DNA of 64,000 bases from Pseudomonas sp. Irchel s3h17. GTDB lineage: Bacteria > Pseudomonadota > Gammaproteobacteria > Pseudomonadales > Pseudomonadaceae. The notes below the pieces were generated by a model, which saw nothing but the letters and a program-made list of their open reading frames with translations, did not search any database and was not told where the DNA came from. The DNA is taken from assembly GCF_900187505.1 (NCBI RefSeq), contig NZ_FYDL01000001.1:124001-188000 (forward strand), written 5' to 3'. Numbering within the stretch: position 1 is the stretch's first letter; each line of letters begins with the position of its first letter. Both the position numbers and the translations under genes were made by a program. Of the stretch, positions 1-9,585 are shown piece after piece.

Positions 1-106
1 ACGCCTGTTCATACACCTCAAACGGCCCCATGGCCTGGGCCTGAGTACACACCAGCCACGCAATGGCGGCCCCGAGAATGGAAAGCTTGCTCATGCGACG
101 GGACAT
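1..106 (-). CDS. aprF: AprF-type outer membrane channel of the protease exporter (5' part only)
   Basis: Only the first 35 codons are inside the window; the gene continues past base 1. The translation starts MSRRMSKLSILG, runs through a hydrophobic signal-peptide core ending AQA, and continues MGPFEVYEQA, which is typical of the mature start of TolC-family AprF proteins. It would form the outer membrane pore of the type I secretion system that exports AprX. It starts 2 bases after the aprE stop, so it is in the same operon. An alternative ATG lies at 94. The call rests on this short segment plus its position after aprD and aprE. Confidence 0.8.
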   Translation of the reverse strand, partial: MSRRMSKLSILGAAIAWLVCTQAQAMGPFEVYEQA

Positions 107-108
107 CC

Positions 109-1446
109 TTATTCCTCGGTCAATGCCGAACCTGCCCGGTCGAGCAGCGGTTTGAACAGGTAGTTGAGCAACGAGCGTTCACCGGTACGCACGAACATCT
201 CCGCCGGCATGCCCGGCTTGATCACCAACCCGTTGAGTTTTTCCATAGCCACATCGCTGACGCTGCTGCGCAGTACGTAGTACGGCACGCCGGTTTTTTC
301 ATCGATCATCTGGTCCGCCGAAATCAGGCTGACCTCGCCGGGAACCCGTGGGGTTTTGCTCTGGTTGAACGCGGTGAACAGGATGTCCACCGGCAGCTGG
401 CTGCCGACCTTGTCGATCAGGTTGACCGGCAGGTGGCCTTCCACCTCCAGGCGGGTGCCTTGCGGCACGATCTCCAGCAAGGTGTCGCCGGGGCGGACCA
501 CCGCGCCTTCGGTGTGCACCCCGAGGTTGACCGCGATGCCATCGGCCGGGGCGACGATTTCACTGTGCTGCAGGTCAAAGCCGGCGGAGGTCAGTTGCTG
601 TTCCAGGGTCAGGCTCTTGAGCTGGGCTTCGGCCAACTGGCCGCGCACCTCTTTCTGGTACTCCTCGGCATGCTGTTGCAGCTTGAGGCGGGTCTCGACA
701 ATACCCTGCTCCACCCGCCCGCTTTCACCGCTGTTTTGCGCCAGTTCCTGCTGCACCTGGGAGAGTTGGCGCTGGTATTCCATCAAGCGGTTGCGCGGGA
801 TGTAGCCGTTGTCCGCCAAAGGCTGCAGGTTGGCCAATTGCTGGCGCAGGGATTCGGCCTGCGCCAGCAGGTCGGTGCGCGCCCGGCGCATCCCGGACAG
901 TTGCGCGGTGGCGCCGTCGATGTTGGCGCGCAATCCGGCCTGTTCACGATCGAACGCTTCACGGCGGCTGCTGAACAGTTGCCGCTGGCCTTCCAGTACC
1001 AGCGCCAGGCGCGGGTCGGGGTCGTTGCTCAGTTGGGACGGAAAGCTCACCTGCTTGAGGTTGTCACGCTCACTCTGCCACCGCGCCAGGCTGGCCCAGG
1101 CCATGCGGTATTGGGCTTGCAGCGACTGCACGTCGGCCTCGACCTGGGTCTGGTCGAGCCGGAACAATGGCTGGCCCTGTTGCACCGCTTCGCCTTCACG
1201 CACCAGAATCCGCGTGACCACCCCGCCGCTCATCGACTGCACGGCCTTGCGTTTGCCGGACACCACCACCGTGCCCTGCACCGGGATCCCTTGATCCAGC
1301 GGTGCCAGGCTGGCCCACAAAAAGAAGCTGCCGGCCCCCACCACCGTCAGTATCCAGCCCATGCGGGCAAAAAAACCGGCCTCGCGCTCCGGGCGTTCCG
1401 GGGCGTCAGTGTGTTCGATGGTCATGTCGCGTTCCTTGCGGCTCAT
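109..1446 (-). CDS. aprE: AprE, membrane fusion protein of the alkaline protease type I secretion system
   Basis: 445 aa HlyD/AprE-family periplasmic adaptor linking the inner-membrane ABC transporter AprD to the outer-membrane channel AprF. The N-terminus is cytoplasmic, followed by one membrane anchor at about residues 27-48. A lipoyl/beta-barrel half follows (VQGTVVVSGKRKAVQ, then GGVVTRILVREGEAVQQGQ), then a long Gln/Leu-rich coiled coil (about 95-290), the second lipoyl half (SEIVAPADGIAVNLGVHTEG), and a C-terminal region ending near VKPGMPAEMFVRTGERS, a conserved signature of the family. The ATG overlaps the aprD stop by four bases (ATGA), which sets the start and implies translational coupling. 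Length is normal for the family. Confidence 0.93.
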   Translation of the reverse strand: MSRKERDMTIEHTDAPERPEREAGFFARMGWILTVVGAGSFFLWASLAPLDQGIPVQGTVVVSGKRKAVQSMSGGVVTRILVREGEAVQQGQPLFRLDQTQVEADVQSLQAQYRMAWASLARWQSERDNLKQVSFPSQLSNDPDPRLALVLEGQRQLFSSRREAFDREQAGLRANIDGATAQLSGMRRARTDLLAQAESLRQQLANLQPLADNGYIPRNRLMEYQRQLSQVQQELAQNSGESGRVEQGIVETRLKLQQHAEEYQKEVRGQLAEAQLKSLTLEQQLTSAGFDLQHSEIVAPADGIAVNLGVHTEGAVVRPGDTLLEIVPQGTRLEVEGHLPVNLIDKVGSQLPVDILFTAFNQSKTPRVPGEVSLISADQMIDEKTGVPYYVLRSSVSDVAMEKLNGLVIKPGMPAEMFVRTGERSLLNYLFKPLLDRAGSALTEE

Positions 1447-3209
1447 ACACCGGCACTCCGTGTCGGCGCCTGGTACTGGCGGCTCATGCTGAGCCCGTTC
1501 GGGGTTTCCCGTGGTGGCTGCGACTGGACGCCGGACAAGGCCTTGAGCACCTCCTGGCTGGCACCGAAGGCTTGCAACCGGCCTTCGTTGAGGACCAGCA
1601 ACTTGTCTGCCTGGGCCAGGGCTGAGGAGCGATGGGTCACCAGCACCACACTGGTGCCCTGGGCTTTCATCTGCGCAATGGCACTGGCCAGTGCCGCTTC
1701 ACCGACGGTATCGAGGTTGGAATTCGGTTCGTCGAGCACCACCAGGCTCGGGCCGCCATACAGCGCCCGGGCCAGGGCCACGCGCTGCTTCTGGCCGCCG
1801 GACAGACCGCTGCCATCATCCCCCAGGCGGGTGTCGTAACCCTGGGGCAGGCGCAGGATCAGCTCGTGCACGCCCGCCTGTTGCGCCGCCTCGACGATTT
1901 TCTGCGGATCGGCCTGGCGAAAGCGCGCGATGTTCTCGGCCACGGTGCCGCTGAACAGTTCGATCGCCTGCGGCAGGTAGCCGATGTAAGGGCCAAGGTC
2001 GTCGCGGTTCCAGCGTTGGATGTCCGCGCCGTCCAGGCGTACGGTGCCGGCCAGGGTCGGCCAGACACCCACCAGCACCCGCGCCAGCGTCGACTTGCCC
2101 GAACCCGACGCCCCCAGCACTCCCAGCACCTCGCCGGCACCGAGGGTGAAGCTGACCTGTTGCAAGGTCGCATTGCGCTGGCCGGGTGGGCCGGCGCTGA
2201 CCTGTTCGAAGCTCACCTGGCCCTTGGGCGCCGGCAGTGCCATGGCGCTGTCCGTGGGCGGGAATGCCAACAGCAAGGCGTCCAGGCGCCGATAGGCCAG
2301 CTTCGCCCCGCTCCATTGTTTCCAGACCGCGATCAGTTGGTCGATGGGGCTCAGCACCCGGCCCATCAGAATCGAACCGGCGATCATCATGCCCGCCGTC
2401 ATCTGCCCCTGGATCACCAGCAACGCCCCCAACCCCAGCACCAGGGATTGCAGGCACAGGCGCAGGGTCTTGCTCAAGGAACTGATGACCGCCCCGGTGT
2501 CGCTGGCCTGGTTCTGCAGGCCGAGGAATCGCGAATGCACCTGGAACCAGCGCTGGCGCAGCGCACCCAGCATGCCCATGGCCTGGACGGTCTCGGCATT
2601 GTGCAGGTGACTGGTGGCCAGTTGGCTGGACTGCTGGGAGTACCCACCGGCTTCGGCCAGCGGCTTTCGGGTCATGGCCTCGTTGAGAAACGCCAGGGCG
2701 ATCAACAGCGCGGCACCGACGGTGGCGAATACCCCCAGCCAGACATTGAACAGGTAGATCACCAGCAGGTAGATCGGAAACCAGGGCGCGTCGAAGAAGG
2801 CAAACAGCGCTGGCCCAGTCACGAACTGGCGAATGTGGGTCAGGTCGGCCAGGGACTGGCCGGCGTTGCCCTCGCCCTTGAACAGGTTGCGCTCGAACGC
2901 CGCCTGGTAGACCTGCAGGTTGAAGCGCCGCTCCAACTGGCTGCCGATGCGGATCACGATAAAGCTGCGAACGATCTCCAGCAGCCCGATGAACACGAAG
3001 AACCCCACCACCATCAGTGACAACATCACCAGGGTGGTTTCGTTCTGCGACGAGAGCACGCGGTCATACACCTGGAGCATGTAGATCGACGGCACCAGCA
3101 TCAGCAGATTGATCAACGCGGTAAAGCAGCCCACGCTGATCAGAATGTTTTTATAGTCACCCAGCGCGTTCAATAGCGGTGCAGTGGGAGTGGTCTTCGC
3201 CATTCTCAT
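1443..3209 (-). CDS. aprD: AprD, ABC transporter ATPase/permease of type I protease secretion
   Basis: 588 aa PrtD/AprD-family exporter of serralysin. An N-terminal transmembrane domain (about residues 20-300, several hydrophobic helices) is fused to a nucleotide-binding domain with Walker A GASGSGKST (366-374), signature LSGGQ (469-473) and Walker B LVVLDEP (489-495). It uses ATP hydrolysis to push the unfolded protease through AprE/AprF without a periplasmic intermediate. It is the first gene of the aprD-aprE-aprF block, 223 bases after aprI. A second in-frame ATG lies two codons downstream (3203); the start is therefore uncertain by 6 bases. Nothing is truncated or mutated in the motifs. 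Confidence 0.94.
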   Translation of the reverse strand: MRMAKTTPTAPLLNALGDYKNILISVGCFTALINLLMLVPSIYMLQVYDRVLSSQNETTLVMLSLMVVGFFVFIGLLEIVRSFIVIRIGSQLERRFNLQVYQAAFERNLFKGEGNAGQSLADLTHIRQFVTGPALFAFFDAPWFPIYLLVIYLFNVWLGVFATVGAALLIALAFLNEAMTRKPLAEAGGYSQQSSQLATSHLHNAETVQAMGMLGALRQRWFQVHSRFLGLQNQASDTGAVISSLSKTLRLCLQSLVLGLGALLVIQGQMTAGMMIAGSILMGRVLSPIDQLIAVWKQWSGAKLAYRRLDALLLAFPPTDSAMALPAPKGQVSFEQVSAGPPGQRNATLQQVSFTLGAGEVLGVLGASGSGKSTLARVLVGVWPTLAGTVRLDGADIQRWNRDDLGPYIGYLPQAIELFSGTVAENIARFRQADPQKIVEAAQQAGVHELILRLPQGYDTRLGDDGSGLSGGQKQRVALARALYGGPSLVVLDEPNSNLDTVGEAALASAIAQMKAQGTSVVLVTHRSSALAQADKLLVLNEGRLQAFGASQEVLKALSGVQSQPPRETPNGLSMSRQYQAPTRSAGV

Positions 3210-3411
3210 TAATCTTTCCCGAGCTGATAAAGCGTGCCGAAGTTCGACACGGATCCAATAAACTGCCGCGAAGCAAGTCCAGGCATTGTTTGAATACAGG
3301 CAACTGACAGGCGAACGAACGCCCTCTGATGACGATAGAGCGCCGAAGTTATTTACCCGACCGTTAATAACGACAATGAATGCAGGTATCCACTCAGGGA
3401 TAATTATTCAG

Positions 3412-3448
3412 TTTACAGCTGTACTCCCGACTTCAGTCGCGCTGTAAA
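3412..3448 (-). other. Hairpin spanning the aprI stop codon
   Basis: TTTACAGC (3412-3419) pairs with GCTGTAAA (3441-3448), with a smaller internal dyad between them, right at the end of aprI. It is followed in the minus direction by an A/T-rich stretch but by no clear run of T, so it may be a processing or attenuation structure between aprXI and aprDEF rather than a strong terminator. The 223-base gap to aprD shows nothing else I can name. Confidence 0.3.
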
Positions 3449-3813
3449 ACAATAATTGGATCCGATTGTTTGTTACTCCGGTAACGTCTATCTTGCTGTC
3501 GGGCAAGATGAATAATCCGTGTGCCTTCCTTATTGGTCAGCGATATACCATCGGGTTCGGTGAACCAGCCGACGGGAAGTTGCCCGAGCCAGGCGGCCAG
3601 ACATTCAACATCGCCGCCCAGGGTTTGATCGGGCGCCAGTTTCAGTGCACAGGTGTTCTGCGGCTGCGGTTGCAGGTAAACCCGCCAGGTGCCCGCCAGT
3701 TCCGAGGGGTCCGCCAATCTCAGGCTGCTAGCCATGCAAACATCTCCAGAAAACATCATCAGCGTGGCGATCAGCCAGGCCATTGCCTTGTAGGTAAAGG
3801 CGTTATTCGTCAT
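3433..3813 (-). CDS. aprI: Alkaline protease inhibitor (Inh/AprI family)
   Basis: 126 aa periplasmic inhibitor that protects the producing cell by plugging the active site of serralysin-type metalloproteases. The start at 3813 gives MTNNAFTYKAMAWLIATLMMF, a signal peptide cleaved near VCMASS; the mature protein would begin SSLRLADPSELAGTW, the conserved N-terminal trunk that enters the protease cleft. Two cysteines (in NTCAL and VECLAAW) match the single disulfide of the family. The frame stays open upstream to 4014, but that part overlaps the aprX 3' end and lacks a signal peptide, so the shorter start is preferred. It lies 103 bases after aprX, as in other apr operons. Confidence 0.9.
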   Translation of the reverse strand: MTNNAFTYKAMAWLIATLMMFSGDVCMASSLRLADPSELAGTWRVYLQPQPQNTCALKLAPDQTLGGDVECLAAWLGQLPVGWFTEPDGISLTNKEGTRIIHLARQQDRRYRSNKQSDPIIVLQRD

Positions 3814-3916
3814 AAGCCGTGTGATTCCAGGTTGTAGCCCTTGCAGCCTTGCCTTTCGCGGCTCAACTGGCAAGGACAAAGGGCAGCGCATCGGCGCCGC
3901 CCCCTTGATCATCGAC

Positions 3917-5341
3917 TCAGGCCACGATATCCGTGGTAGCTGCCTGGCCAACGGTGCTGACCAGGAAGTCAGCCACGCCATGCCCGGAGAAGTCGATGGC
4001 CAGACTGCTGCCACCCGACACCGTGCTCAATACCGCGTCACCCACCGCGCCGGTGAACGCGCTGACAAAGTGCAACCCCGTGCCCTTGGTCAGGCCGGTC
4101 AGGTCGATCTTGTCCAGGCCGCTGACGAAATCGAGGATCTGATCCACCGTCCCTGGTCGGGAGTCCGAGCTGGCGGCAAACACGAAGGTGTCGGAACCGC
4201 TGCCACCCCATAGCTTGTCGGCACCGCCGGCGCCAAACAGGATGTCGTTGCCGGCACCGCCCTTGAGCTCGTTGGCCACGGCATTGCCGATCAGCAGATC
4301 GCTGCCCGAACCGCCGATGGCGTTCTCGACGGTCACGCCCTTGGCAATGGACACGTTACCAAACATACCGCCAACGTCGGAGAACGAGGCCTCATTGAGG
4401 TTGATCTTCTGGTTCTGGGTGAAGCCTGAGAAGTCCAGGGTATCCTTGCCGCCCGCGTCCCACACCGAGAACACCACTTTGTCCGACGACGAACTGGCGC
4501 CCAGGAAGTCGCGCCCGGCGTTGGAGTTGAAGCCGTAGGTGGTGTCCCCTGTACGGGTACTCATGTTGGCACCGTAGAGTTTCTGCACCGCGGCGATATC
4601 GTCCATCAGCGGGCCGGACGCATACGCCGTCGAGCCGCCCTTGCTGAAGTCCTGGTCGATATTGTTTTCGCTCCAGTAGCTCATGACGCTGTAGCCGCGG
4701 GTGTCTTCGGCGTAGGTCACATCGTTGTAGGTCGGGTTGCCTTCGCCGGCGTTGTAGTCGCCAGGGTGCGCCAGGCCCAGGGTGTGGCCAATCTCGTGGG
4801 TCAGGGTCTGGCGGCCATAGTTGTTCAGGCCGGGGGTCTTGTTGACGTTGTAGCCATCACCCGTGAGGTACCAGGACTGGCCGTTGTAGACACTGCCAGG
4901 CTCCGGGAGGAACGCAAAAGCCGCGCCACCGCTACTACCGTTGCTGTAGTTGCCAAAGGTCATGTGACCGTCGCCACCCGAGGCTTTCTCGGTAAAGCTG
5001 ACATTGGCGACATCGCCCCACGATTGCATGGCCAGTACCGCCTGGGCCTTTTGCAGCGCACTGAATTGGCTGAACGTACCGACCTGCAGCGCGGCGAAGC
5101 TGGACCCAGGAGCCGTGAGGAACGTGTAGGTCAGTTCGATCTTGCCGCTACCGTTGAGGTCCTGCCAGGACGCACCGTCACGCAAAATCTGTGTCGCGGC
5201 CTGATCAACGGAATAAGAGGGTTTGCCATTGACCACAAGATTGCCGCCCCGGTCATACTGATGGCTGAAACTATCGATCTGCGACCAGGCAGTACTGGGG
5301 GCGGCCGCCGATTCAATAGCGTTAACTTTTACTTTCGACAT
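3917..5341 (-). CDS. aprX: AprX, secreted serralysin-type alkaline metalloprotease
   Basis: 474 aa extracellular zinc protease (peptidase M10B), the main heat-stable caseinolytic protease of fluorescent pseudomonads. The zinc site [11 protein letters not shown] is at about residues 182-192, and the Met-turn SVMSYW at 218-223. Calcium-binding RTX nonapeptides (GGSGSD, GGAGND, GGSGSD) lie at about 343-384. The C-terminus ends in DIVA, the Asp-plus-hydrophobic pattern of a type I secretion signal. There is no Sec signal peptide, consistent with export by AprDEF. The start at 5341 ([10 protein letters not shown]) is chosen because it has an A/G-rich ribosome site just upstream and matches family starts; upstream codons in frame look non-coding. 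Confidence 0.95.
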   Translation of the reverse strand: MSKVKVNAIESAAAPSTAWSQIDSFSHQYDRGGNLVVNGKPSYSVDQAATQILRDGASWQDLNGSGKIELTYTFLTAPGSSFAALQVGTFSQFSALQKAQAVLAMQSWGDVANVSFTEKASGGDGHMTFGNYSNGSSGGAAFAFLPEPGSVYNGQSWYLTGDGYNVNKTPGLNNYGRQTLTHEIGHTLGLAHPGDYNAGEGNPTYNDVTYAEDTRGYSVMSYWSENNIDQDFSKGGSTAYASGPLMDDIAAVQKLYGANMSTRTGDTTYGFNSNAGRDFLGASSSSDKVVFSVWDAGGKDTLDFSGFTQNQKINLNEASFSDVGGMFGNVSIAKGVTVENAIGGSGSDLLIGNAVANELKGGAGNDILFGAGGADKLWGGSGSDTFVFAASSDSRPGTVDQILDFVSGLDKIDLTGLTKGTGLHFVSAFTGAVGDAVLSTVSGGSSLAIDFSGHGVADFLVSTVGQAATTDIVA

Positions 5342-5474
5342 AAACACACTTCCTTGTTTTGCAATGGAACAGTTTTTGTCCGATAGCGACTCTCTCTGGC
5401 GAGATCGTCCTATCACTCGCCCAATGAAGGCGAAAGGAAACTGACACAATTTGAAATCCGACGTCTAGTGTTTT

Positions 5475-5613
5475 TTTGACGTCAAATTGAACCACTCCAC
5501 AAAACCACCGAAAACAATGAGCACACTGTCTGAATAATAAGGGTTGCGCTCGATCCGACGTGGATGAACGAGCAGAGTCTTATTTAAATATTAAATATCA
5601 GTACAGTTGTACT
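5475..5613 (-). promoter_or_regulatory. Candidate aprX operator region with two palindromes
   Basis: Two perfect dyads lie in the A/T-rich stretch 130-270 bases upstream of aprX: TTTGACGTCAAA at 5475-5486 and AGTACA-GT-TGTACT at 5600-5613. Palindromes of this size are typical of dimeric regulator sites, and apr operons are known to respond to growth phase, iron and temperature. No regulator is named because neither dyad matches a consensus I am sure of. Confidence 0.3.
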
Positions 5614-6039
5614 TGCGATCTACGTCGCCCTGTTCACAGGGCACTTCGCCATCAACTAAGACACGTCCCGTGAATTGAAAGTCCGGCCGCCACACCGGTC
5701 GCCAATGAGGACTCCAACCGCCATCGGGGTTGAGCACTGCAAATGCACCATTAAGGTGCGATCAGCCCTTCCCTTCGCGCTACGTTCAAGCATCGGACGG
5801 CCCTTTTTTGGCCTTCCTGCCCTGCGTCGCCGCACTTCGCCGGTGCAATTGTCACAATCCTCGTGTCGTCCTTTGCCGCCGAAAACCGATTGTCGAACAA
5901 TTCGAAAAACCCTTCCACATGGCTCTAGATTCTGACCTAGACTCCTGATCGCAAATGGAAACCGGTCGGTCATATTTCGGCGAAAAACCCGAAACTTTCC
6001 ACCGCAGGCACGGGTCAGGTGTTAAGAGGGGCCGGCGAC

Positions 6040-6056
6040 TGGTGCAATCCTTGCAA
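6040..6056 (+). promoter_or_regulatory. Possible sigma-54 (-24/-12) promoter upstream of glgA
   Basis: TGGTGCAATCCTTGCAA keeps the invariant GG and GC elements ten bases apart, as in the TGGCAC-N5-TTGC consensus, about 140 bases before glgA. Only part of the -24 box fits, so this is a weak candidate. No enhancer-binding-protein site was recognised upstream. Confidence 0.2.
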
Positions 6057-6197
6057 TGTCCAAAACAGCCTTCGAGCTTCACCGCAGCGGGCCGCGTTTG
6101 CCGCACGTTGCGTAGCGCTTTAGCGCCTGGCCAGGGAACCGGCCACATCCATCACGGGTGAGATGCCTGAACCAGATCAATAAAACGGGAGAACCAC

Positions 6198-7766
6198 ATG
6201 AACAGTGCCGCTTTAGACATCCAGGAAGAAACTACTCACCCGACCATCGACGAAACGACGTCCATGGCCATCCTGGCTTCGGGTTCAAAACCGGTACTGC
6301 CTGCTCAACGTCACAATCCGAACAAGAAGAAAGTGCTGTTCGTGACCTCGGAAATCGCCGACCTGGTGAAGACCGGAGGCCTGGGGGACGTGTCGGCCGC
6401 ACTGCCCCGCGCCATGGCCCACCTGCACGATGTGCGAGTGCTGATCCCCGGTTACCCGCAAGTGATGCACAGCGACAACCCGATTCACATCATTGGCGAA
6501 CTGGGTGGCCATGCGGCCCTGCCGGCCTGCAAGATCGGGCGCATGGACATGCCCGACGGGCTGGTGATCTACGTGCTGATCTGCCCGGAGCTGTACGAAC
6601 GCGAAGGCTCGCCCTATGGCGCCAACAACGGTCGTGACTGGCCGGACAACCATATCCGGTTCGCCCGCCTGGGCTTGGCCGCCGCCGACATCGCGGCGAA
6701 CCTGGCGCACCTGCACTGGTGCCCGGATCTGGTGCACGCCCACGACTGGCCCGCGGGGTTGGCCCCAGCCTACATGCACTGGCGCGGGCAACGCACGCCG
6801 ACCCTGTTCACCATTCACAACCTCGCCTATCAAGGCGTGGTCAGCCTGGCCTCCTGCCCGGAGTTGGGCATTCCCGAACACGCCCTGCAGCAGGAAGGCA
6901 TGGAGTTCTACGGCAAACTGTCGTTTCTCAAGGCCGGCATGGCCTATTCCAGCCATATCACCACCGTCAGCGCGACCTATGCCCAGGAAATCACCACCCC
7001 GGCATTTGGCTGCGGGCTGGACGGTTTCCTCGCCAGCAAGACCCAGCAAGGCCTGCTCAGCGGTATCCCCAACGGCATCGATGAGAGCTGGGATGCGGCG
7101 ACCGACCCGCACCTGCTCTGCCCCTTCGGCATCGGCGACTGGGAAGGCAAGGCCGTCAACGCGGCCCATGTGCGCCAGCTGTTTGCCTTGAAAGAGTCCG
7201 AAGGTCCGTTGTTTGCGGTGGTCTCGCGCCTGGTCTATCAGAAAGGCCTGGACCTGACCGAGGGCGTCGCCGAGTACATCGTCAAAGCGGGCGGACAGAT
7301 TGCCATCATCGGCCGTGGCGAGCCGGAAGAAGAACACGCCATGCGCAACCTGGCGCTGCGTTTTCCAGGGCAGATCGGCGTGCGCATCGGCTTCAATGAA
7401 ACCGATGCCCGGCGCATGTTCGCCGGCAGTGATTTCCTGTTGATGCCGTCGCGTTACGAACCCTGCGGCCTGAGCCAGATGTACGCGCAGCGCTTTGGTT
7501 CGTTGCCGGTGGCCCGCAACACGGGTGGCCTGGCCGACACCATCGAGAACGGCGTCACCGGTTTCCTGTTCGACGAATCCACCGTGGTCAGCTACGAGGA
7601 AGCGCTGAGCCGGGCATTCAAGGTCTTCGCCTTCCCCGCCCTGCTCAATGCCATGCGCTGCCGGGCCATGGCCGCGCCCTTCAACTGGTGCAAGGCGGTC
7701 GAACCCTACGCCGAACTCTATGAACAACTGGTCGCCAAGGCGCTGGGCAAGTCGGTCAAGCCATGA
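6198..7766 (+). CDS. glgA: Glycogen (alpha-glucan) synthase GlgA
   Basis: 522 aa glycosyltransferase family 5 enzyme that adds glucose from a sugar nucleotide to the non-reducing end of an alpha-1,4-glucan. The N-terminal substrate loop KTGGLGDV is at residues 58-65, so the protein carries an extension of roughly 40 residues compared with the E. coli enzyme. The C-terminal donor-binding motif MPSRYEPCGLSQMYA is intact. The start at 6198 is preceded by a GGGAG ribosome site. It is first in glgA-treZ-malQ-treY; no glgC is seen in the window, so the source of the nucleotide sugar lies elsewhere. Its likely role is to supply linear glucan to TreY/TreZ. Confidence 0.95.
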   Translation: MNSAALDIQEETTHPTIDETTSMAILASGSKPVLPAQRHNPNKKKVLFVTSEIADLVKTGGLGDVSAALPRAMAHLHDVRVLIPGYPQVMHSDNPIHIIGELGGHAALPACKIGRMDMPDGLVIYVLICPELYEREGSPYGANNGRDWPDNHIRFARLGLAAADIAANLAHLHWCPDLVHAHDWPAGLAPAYMHWRGQRTPTLFTIHNLAYQGVVSLASCPELGIPEHALQQEGMEFYGKLSFLKAGMAYSSHITTVSATYAQEITTPAFGCGLDGFLASKTQQGLLSGIPNGIDESWDAATDPHLLCPFGIGDWEGKAVNAAHVRQLFALKESEGPLFAVVSRLVYQKGLDLTEGVAEYIVKAGGQIAIIGRGEPEEEHAMRNLALRFPGQIGVRIGFNETDARRMFAGSDFLLMPSRYEPCGLSQMYAQRFGSLPVARNTGGLADTIENGVTGFLFDESTVVSYEEALSRAFKVFAFPALLNAMRCRAMAAPFNWCKAVEPYAELYEQLVAKALGKSVKP

Positions 7767-7779
7767 GAGGGGTCCTCGA

Positions 7780-9585
7780 ATGCCGTTACGGACTCTGCAA
7801 ACCTGGCCCCACGGCGCCGTCATGCTGGATGCCGGGCGCACCCGCTTTGCGTTGTGGGCGCCCGATGCTTTTCATGTCAGTGTCGAGTTTGCCACGGGGC
7901 AATCCTTGCCCCTGCGGCCCCGGGAGAACGGCTGGTTCGTGACCGACACCCGGTGCCCGGCAGGCACCCGCTACCGCTTCAACATCGATGGCGAGCTGGA
8001 CGTGCCAGACCCTGCATCACGGGCCCAGGTCGCGGGCCCGGAGTCTCCCAGTGTGGTGGTCGACCCCCTCGCCTACCACTGGCGGCACCCGGATTGGCAA
8101 GGCCGGCCCTGGCACGAGGCGGTGATCTACGAACTGCACGTCGGCCTGCTGGGCGGATTTGCCGAGGTCGAACGCTATTTGCCGCACTGGGTGGAGTTGG
8201 GCGTCACGGCCATCGAGCTGATGCCGCTGGCACAATTTCCCGGCGAGCGTAACTGGGGCTACGACGGCGTGCTGCCCTACGCGCCACAGTCATCCTATGG
8301 TTCGCCCGAAGACCTCAAGCACTTGATCGATACCGCCCACGGCCTGGGCCTGGTGGTGATGCTCGACGTCGTCTACAACCACTTCGGCCCGGATGGCAAC
8401 TACCTGCCCCGCTATGCCAAGGGCTTTTTTCGCGAAGACCGGCAGACCCCCTGGGGCGCGGCCATCGATTTTCGCCGGCGCCAGGTGCGCGACTTCTTTA
8501 TCGACAATGCACTGATGTGGCTGTTGGAGTACCGCTTCGACGGCCTGCGCCTGGACGCGGTGCATGCCATCGAGGATCCGGACTTTCTGCAGGAACTCGC
8601 GTCCCGGGTGCGCCAGCAGGTCGAACCGCCCCGTCACGTCTGGCTCACCGTGGAAAACGAACACAACCAGGCCAGCCTGCTGGAGCAGGGTTTCGACGCC
8701 CAATGGAACGATGATGGCCACAATGCCCTGCACGTCCTGCTGACTGGCGAAACCGACGCCTACTACGCCGACTTTGCCGAGCAGCCCACCGAACAACTGG
8801 CCCGCTGCCTGAGCCAGGGATTTGTCTATCAGGGCCACCTCAATCGCCACGGCCAGCCCCGTGGCGAGCCCAGCGCCCATCTGCCCCCCAGCGCCTTTGT
8901 GCTGTTTCTGCAGAACCATGACCAGATCGGCAATCGGGCCTTTGGCGAACGCCTGCACCAGTTGAGCGCCCCGCAGGCACTGCAGGCGACTACGGTGCTG
9001 GTGTTGCTGTCGCCTATGATTCCACTGTTGTTCATGGGCGACGAAGTGGCCGCCGCCGAACCCTTCCTGTTTTTTACCAGCCACCAGGGCGAACTGGCCG
9101 AACGGGTGCGTGAGGGCCGACGCAACGAGTTCGCCGCCTTCACCGCGTTCGCCGATCCCCATCGCCGCGCCCGGATTCCCGATCCGAACGCCCCGCCGAC
9201 CTTTCTCGGCTCGCGTCCGACCTTGACCCCGGGGCCATCCAGATCCCGGCGCGCCACCCATGAGCTCTATCGACAACTGCTGCGCATCCGCCACCGGGAA
9301 ATCATCCCGCGCCTGCCCGGCGCCCGGGCCCTGGAGACCACGGTACTGGGAACCGGCGCCCTCAGCGCCCGCTGGCAATTGGGCGATGGCAGCCTGCTGT
9401 GCATTGACGTGAACCTGGGGCGTACCGGGGTTGCCCATCTGCCGCCCGCCCATGCCCGGTTGATCTTCGACTACCCTCCCCATACCTTCGAACAGCTGCA
9501 ACAGGGCACCCTGGCGCCCCATTGCGCGGTGGTCAGCCTGACGGCGGGCACTGCATTGCCATCCCCTACTGGAGAGCGCCCATGA
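7780..9585 (+). CDS. treZ: Malto-oligosyltrehalose trehalohydrolase TreZ
   Basis: 601 aa GH13 enzyme that cuts trehalose from the end of maltooligosyl-trehalose made by TreY. It has an N-terminal beta-sandwich (MLDAGRTRFALWAPDAFHV), then the catalytic barrel: LDVVYNHFGPDGNY, nucleophile D259 in DGLRLDAVHA, acid/base E292 in TVENEHN, and D381 in NHDQIGN. The start at 7780 follows the glgA stop by 13 bases and has a GAGAGG site inside that gap; upstream in-frame codons overlap glgA and look non-coding. Its stop overlaps the malQ start. Confidence 0.95.
   Translation: MPLRTLQTWPHGAVMLDAGRTRFALWAPDAFHVSVEFATGQSLPLRPRENGWFVTDTRCPAGTRYRFNIDGELDVPDPASRAQVAGPESPSVVVDPLAYHWRHPDWQGRPWHEAVIYELHVGLLGGFAEVERYLPHWVELGVTAIELMPLAQFPGERNWGYDGVLPYAPQSSYGSPEDLKHLIDTAHGLGLVVMLDVVYNHFGPDGNYLPRYAKGFFREDRQTPWGAAIDFRRRQVRDFFIDNALMWLLEYRFDGLRLDAVHAIEDPDFLQELASRVRQQVEPPRHVWLTVENEHNQASLLEQGFDAQWNDDGHNALHVLLTGETDAYYADFAEQPTEQLARCLSQGFVYQGHLNRHGQPRGEPSAHLPPSAFVLFLQNHDQIGNRAFGERLHQLSAPQALQATTVLVLLSPMIPLLFMGDEVAAAEPFLFFTSHQGELAERVREGRRNEFAAFTAFADPHRRARIPDPNAPPTFLGSRPTLTPGPSRSRRATHELYRQLLRIRHREIIPRLPGARALETTVLGTGALSARWQLGDGSLLCIDVNLGRTGVAHLPPAHARLIFDYPPHTFEQLQQGTLAPHCAVVSLTAGTALPSPTGERP

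Larger units (their letters stand above)
5342..6197. other. Intergenic region between divergent aprX and glgA
   Basis: 856 bases without a convincing gene. Short open frames on both strands lack ribosome sites and Pseudomonas-like codon use. The aprX-proximal part (about 5470-5620) is clearly A/T-richer than the rest of the window and holds two short palindromes, so it probably contains the aprX promoter and operators. The glgA-proximal part is GC-rich and includes a possible sigma-54 type box near 6040. The middle (5650-6000) shows nothing I can identify. Confidence 0.6.

Noticed and set aside
433..1839. 468-codon open frame antisense to aprE/aprD
   Set aside because: Composition is His/Gln/Leu-rich, as expected from the reverse of GC-rich coding DNA; aprE and aprD are clearly real.
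3433..4014. Longer 193-aa form of the protease inhibitor
   Set aside because: The extension would overlap the aprX 3' end and bury the signal peptide; the ATG at 3813 gives a normal Inh precursor.
5656..6161. Protein genes in the aprX-glgA gap
   Set aside because: Several 60-105 codon frames overlap on both strands with no ribosome sites, no domain and unusual codon choice.
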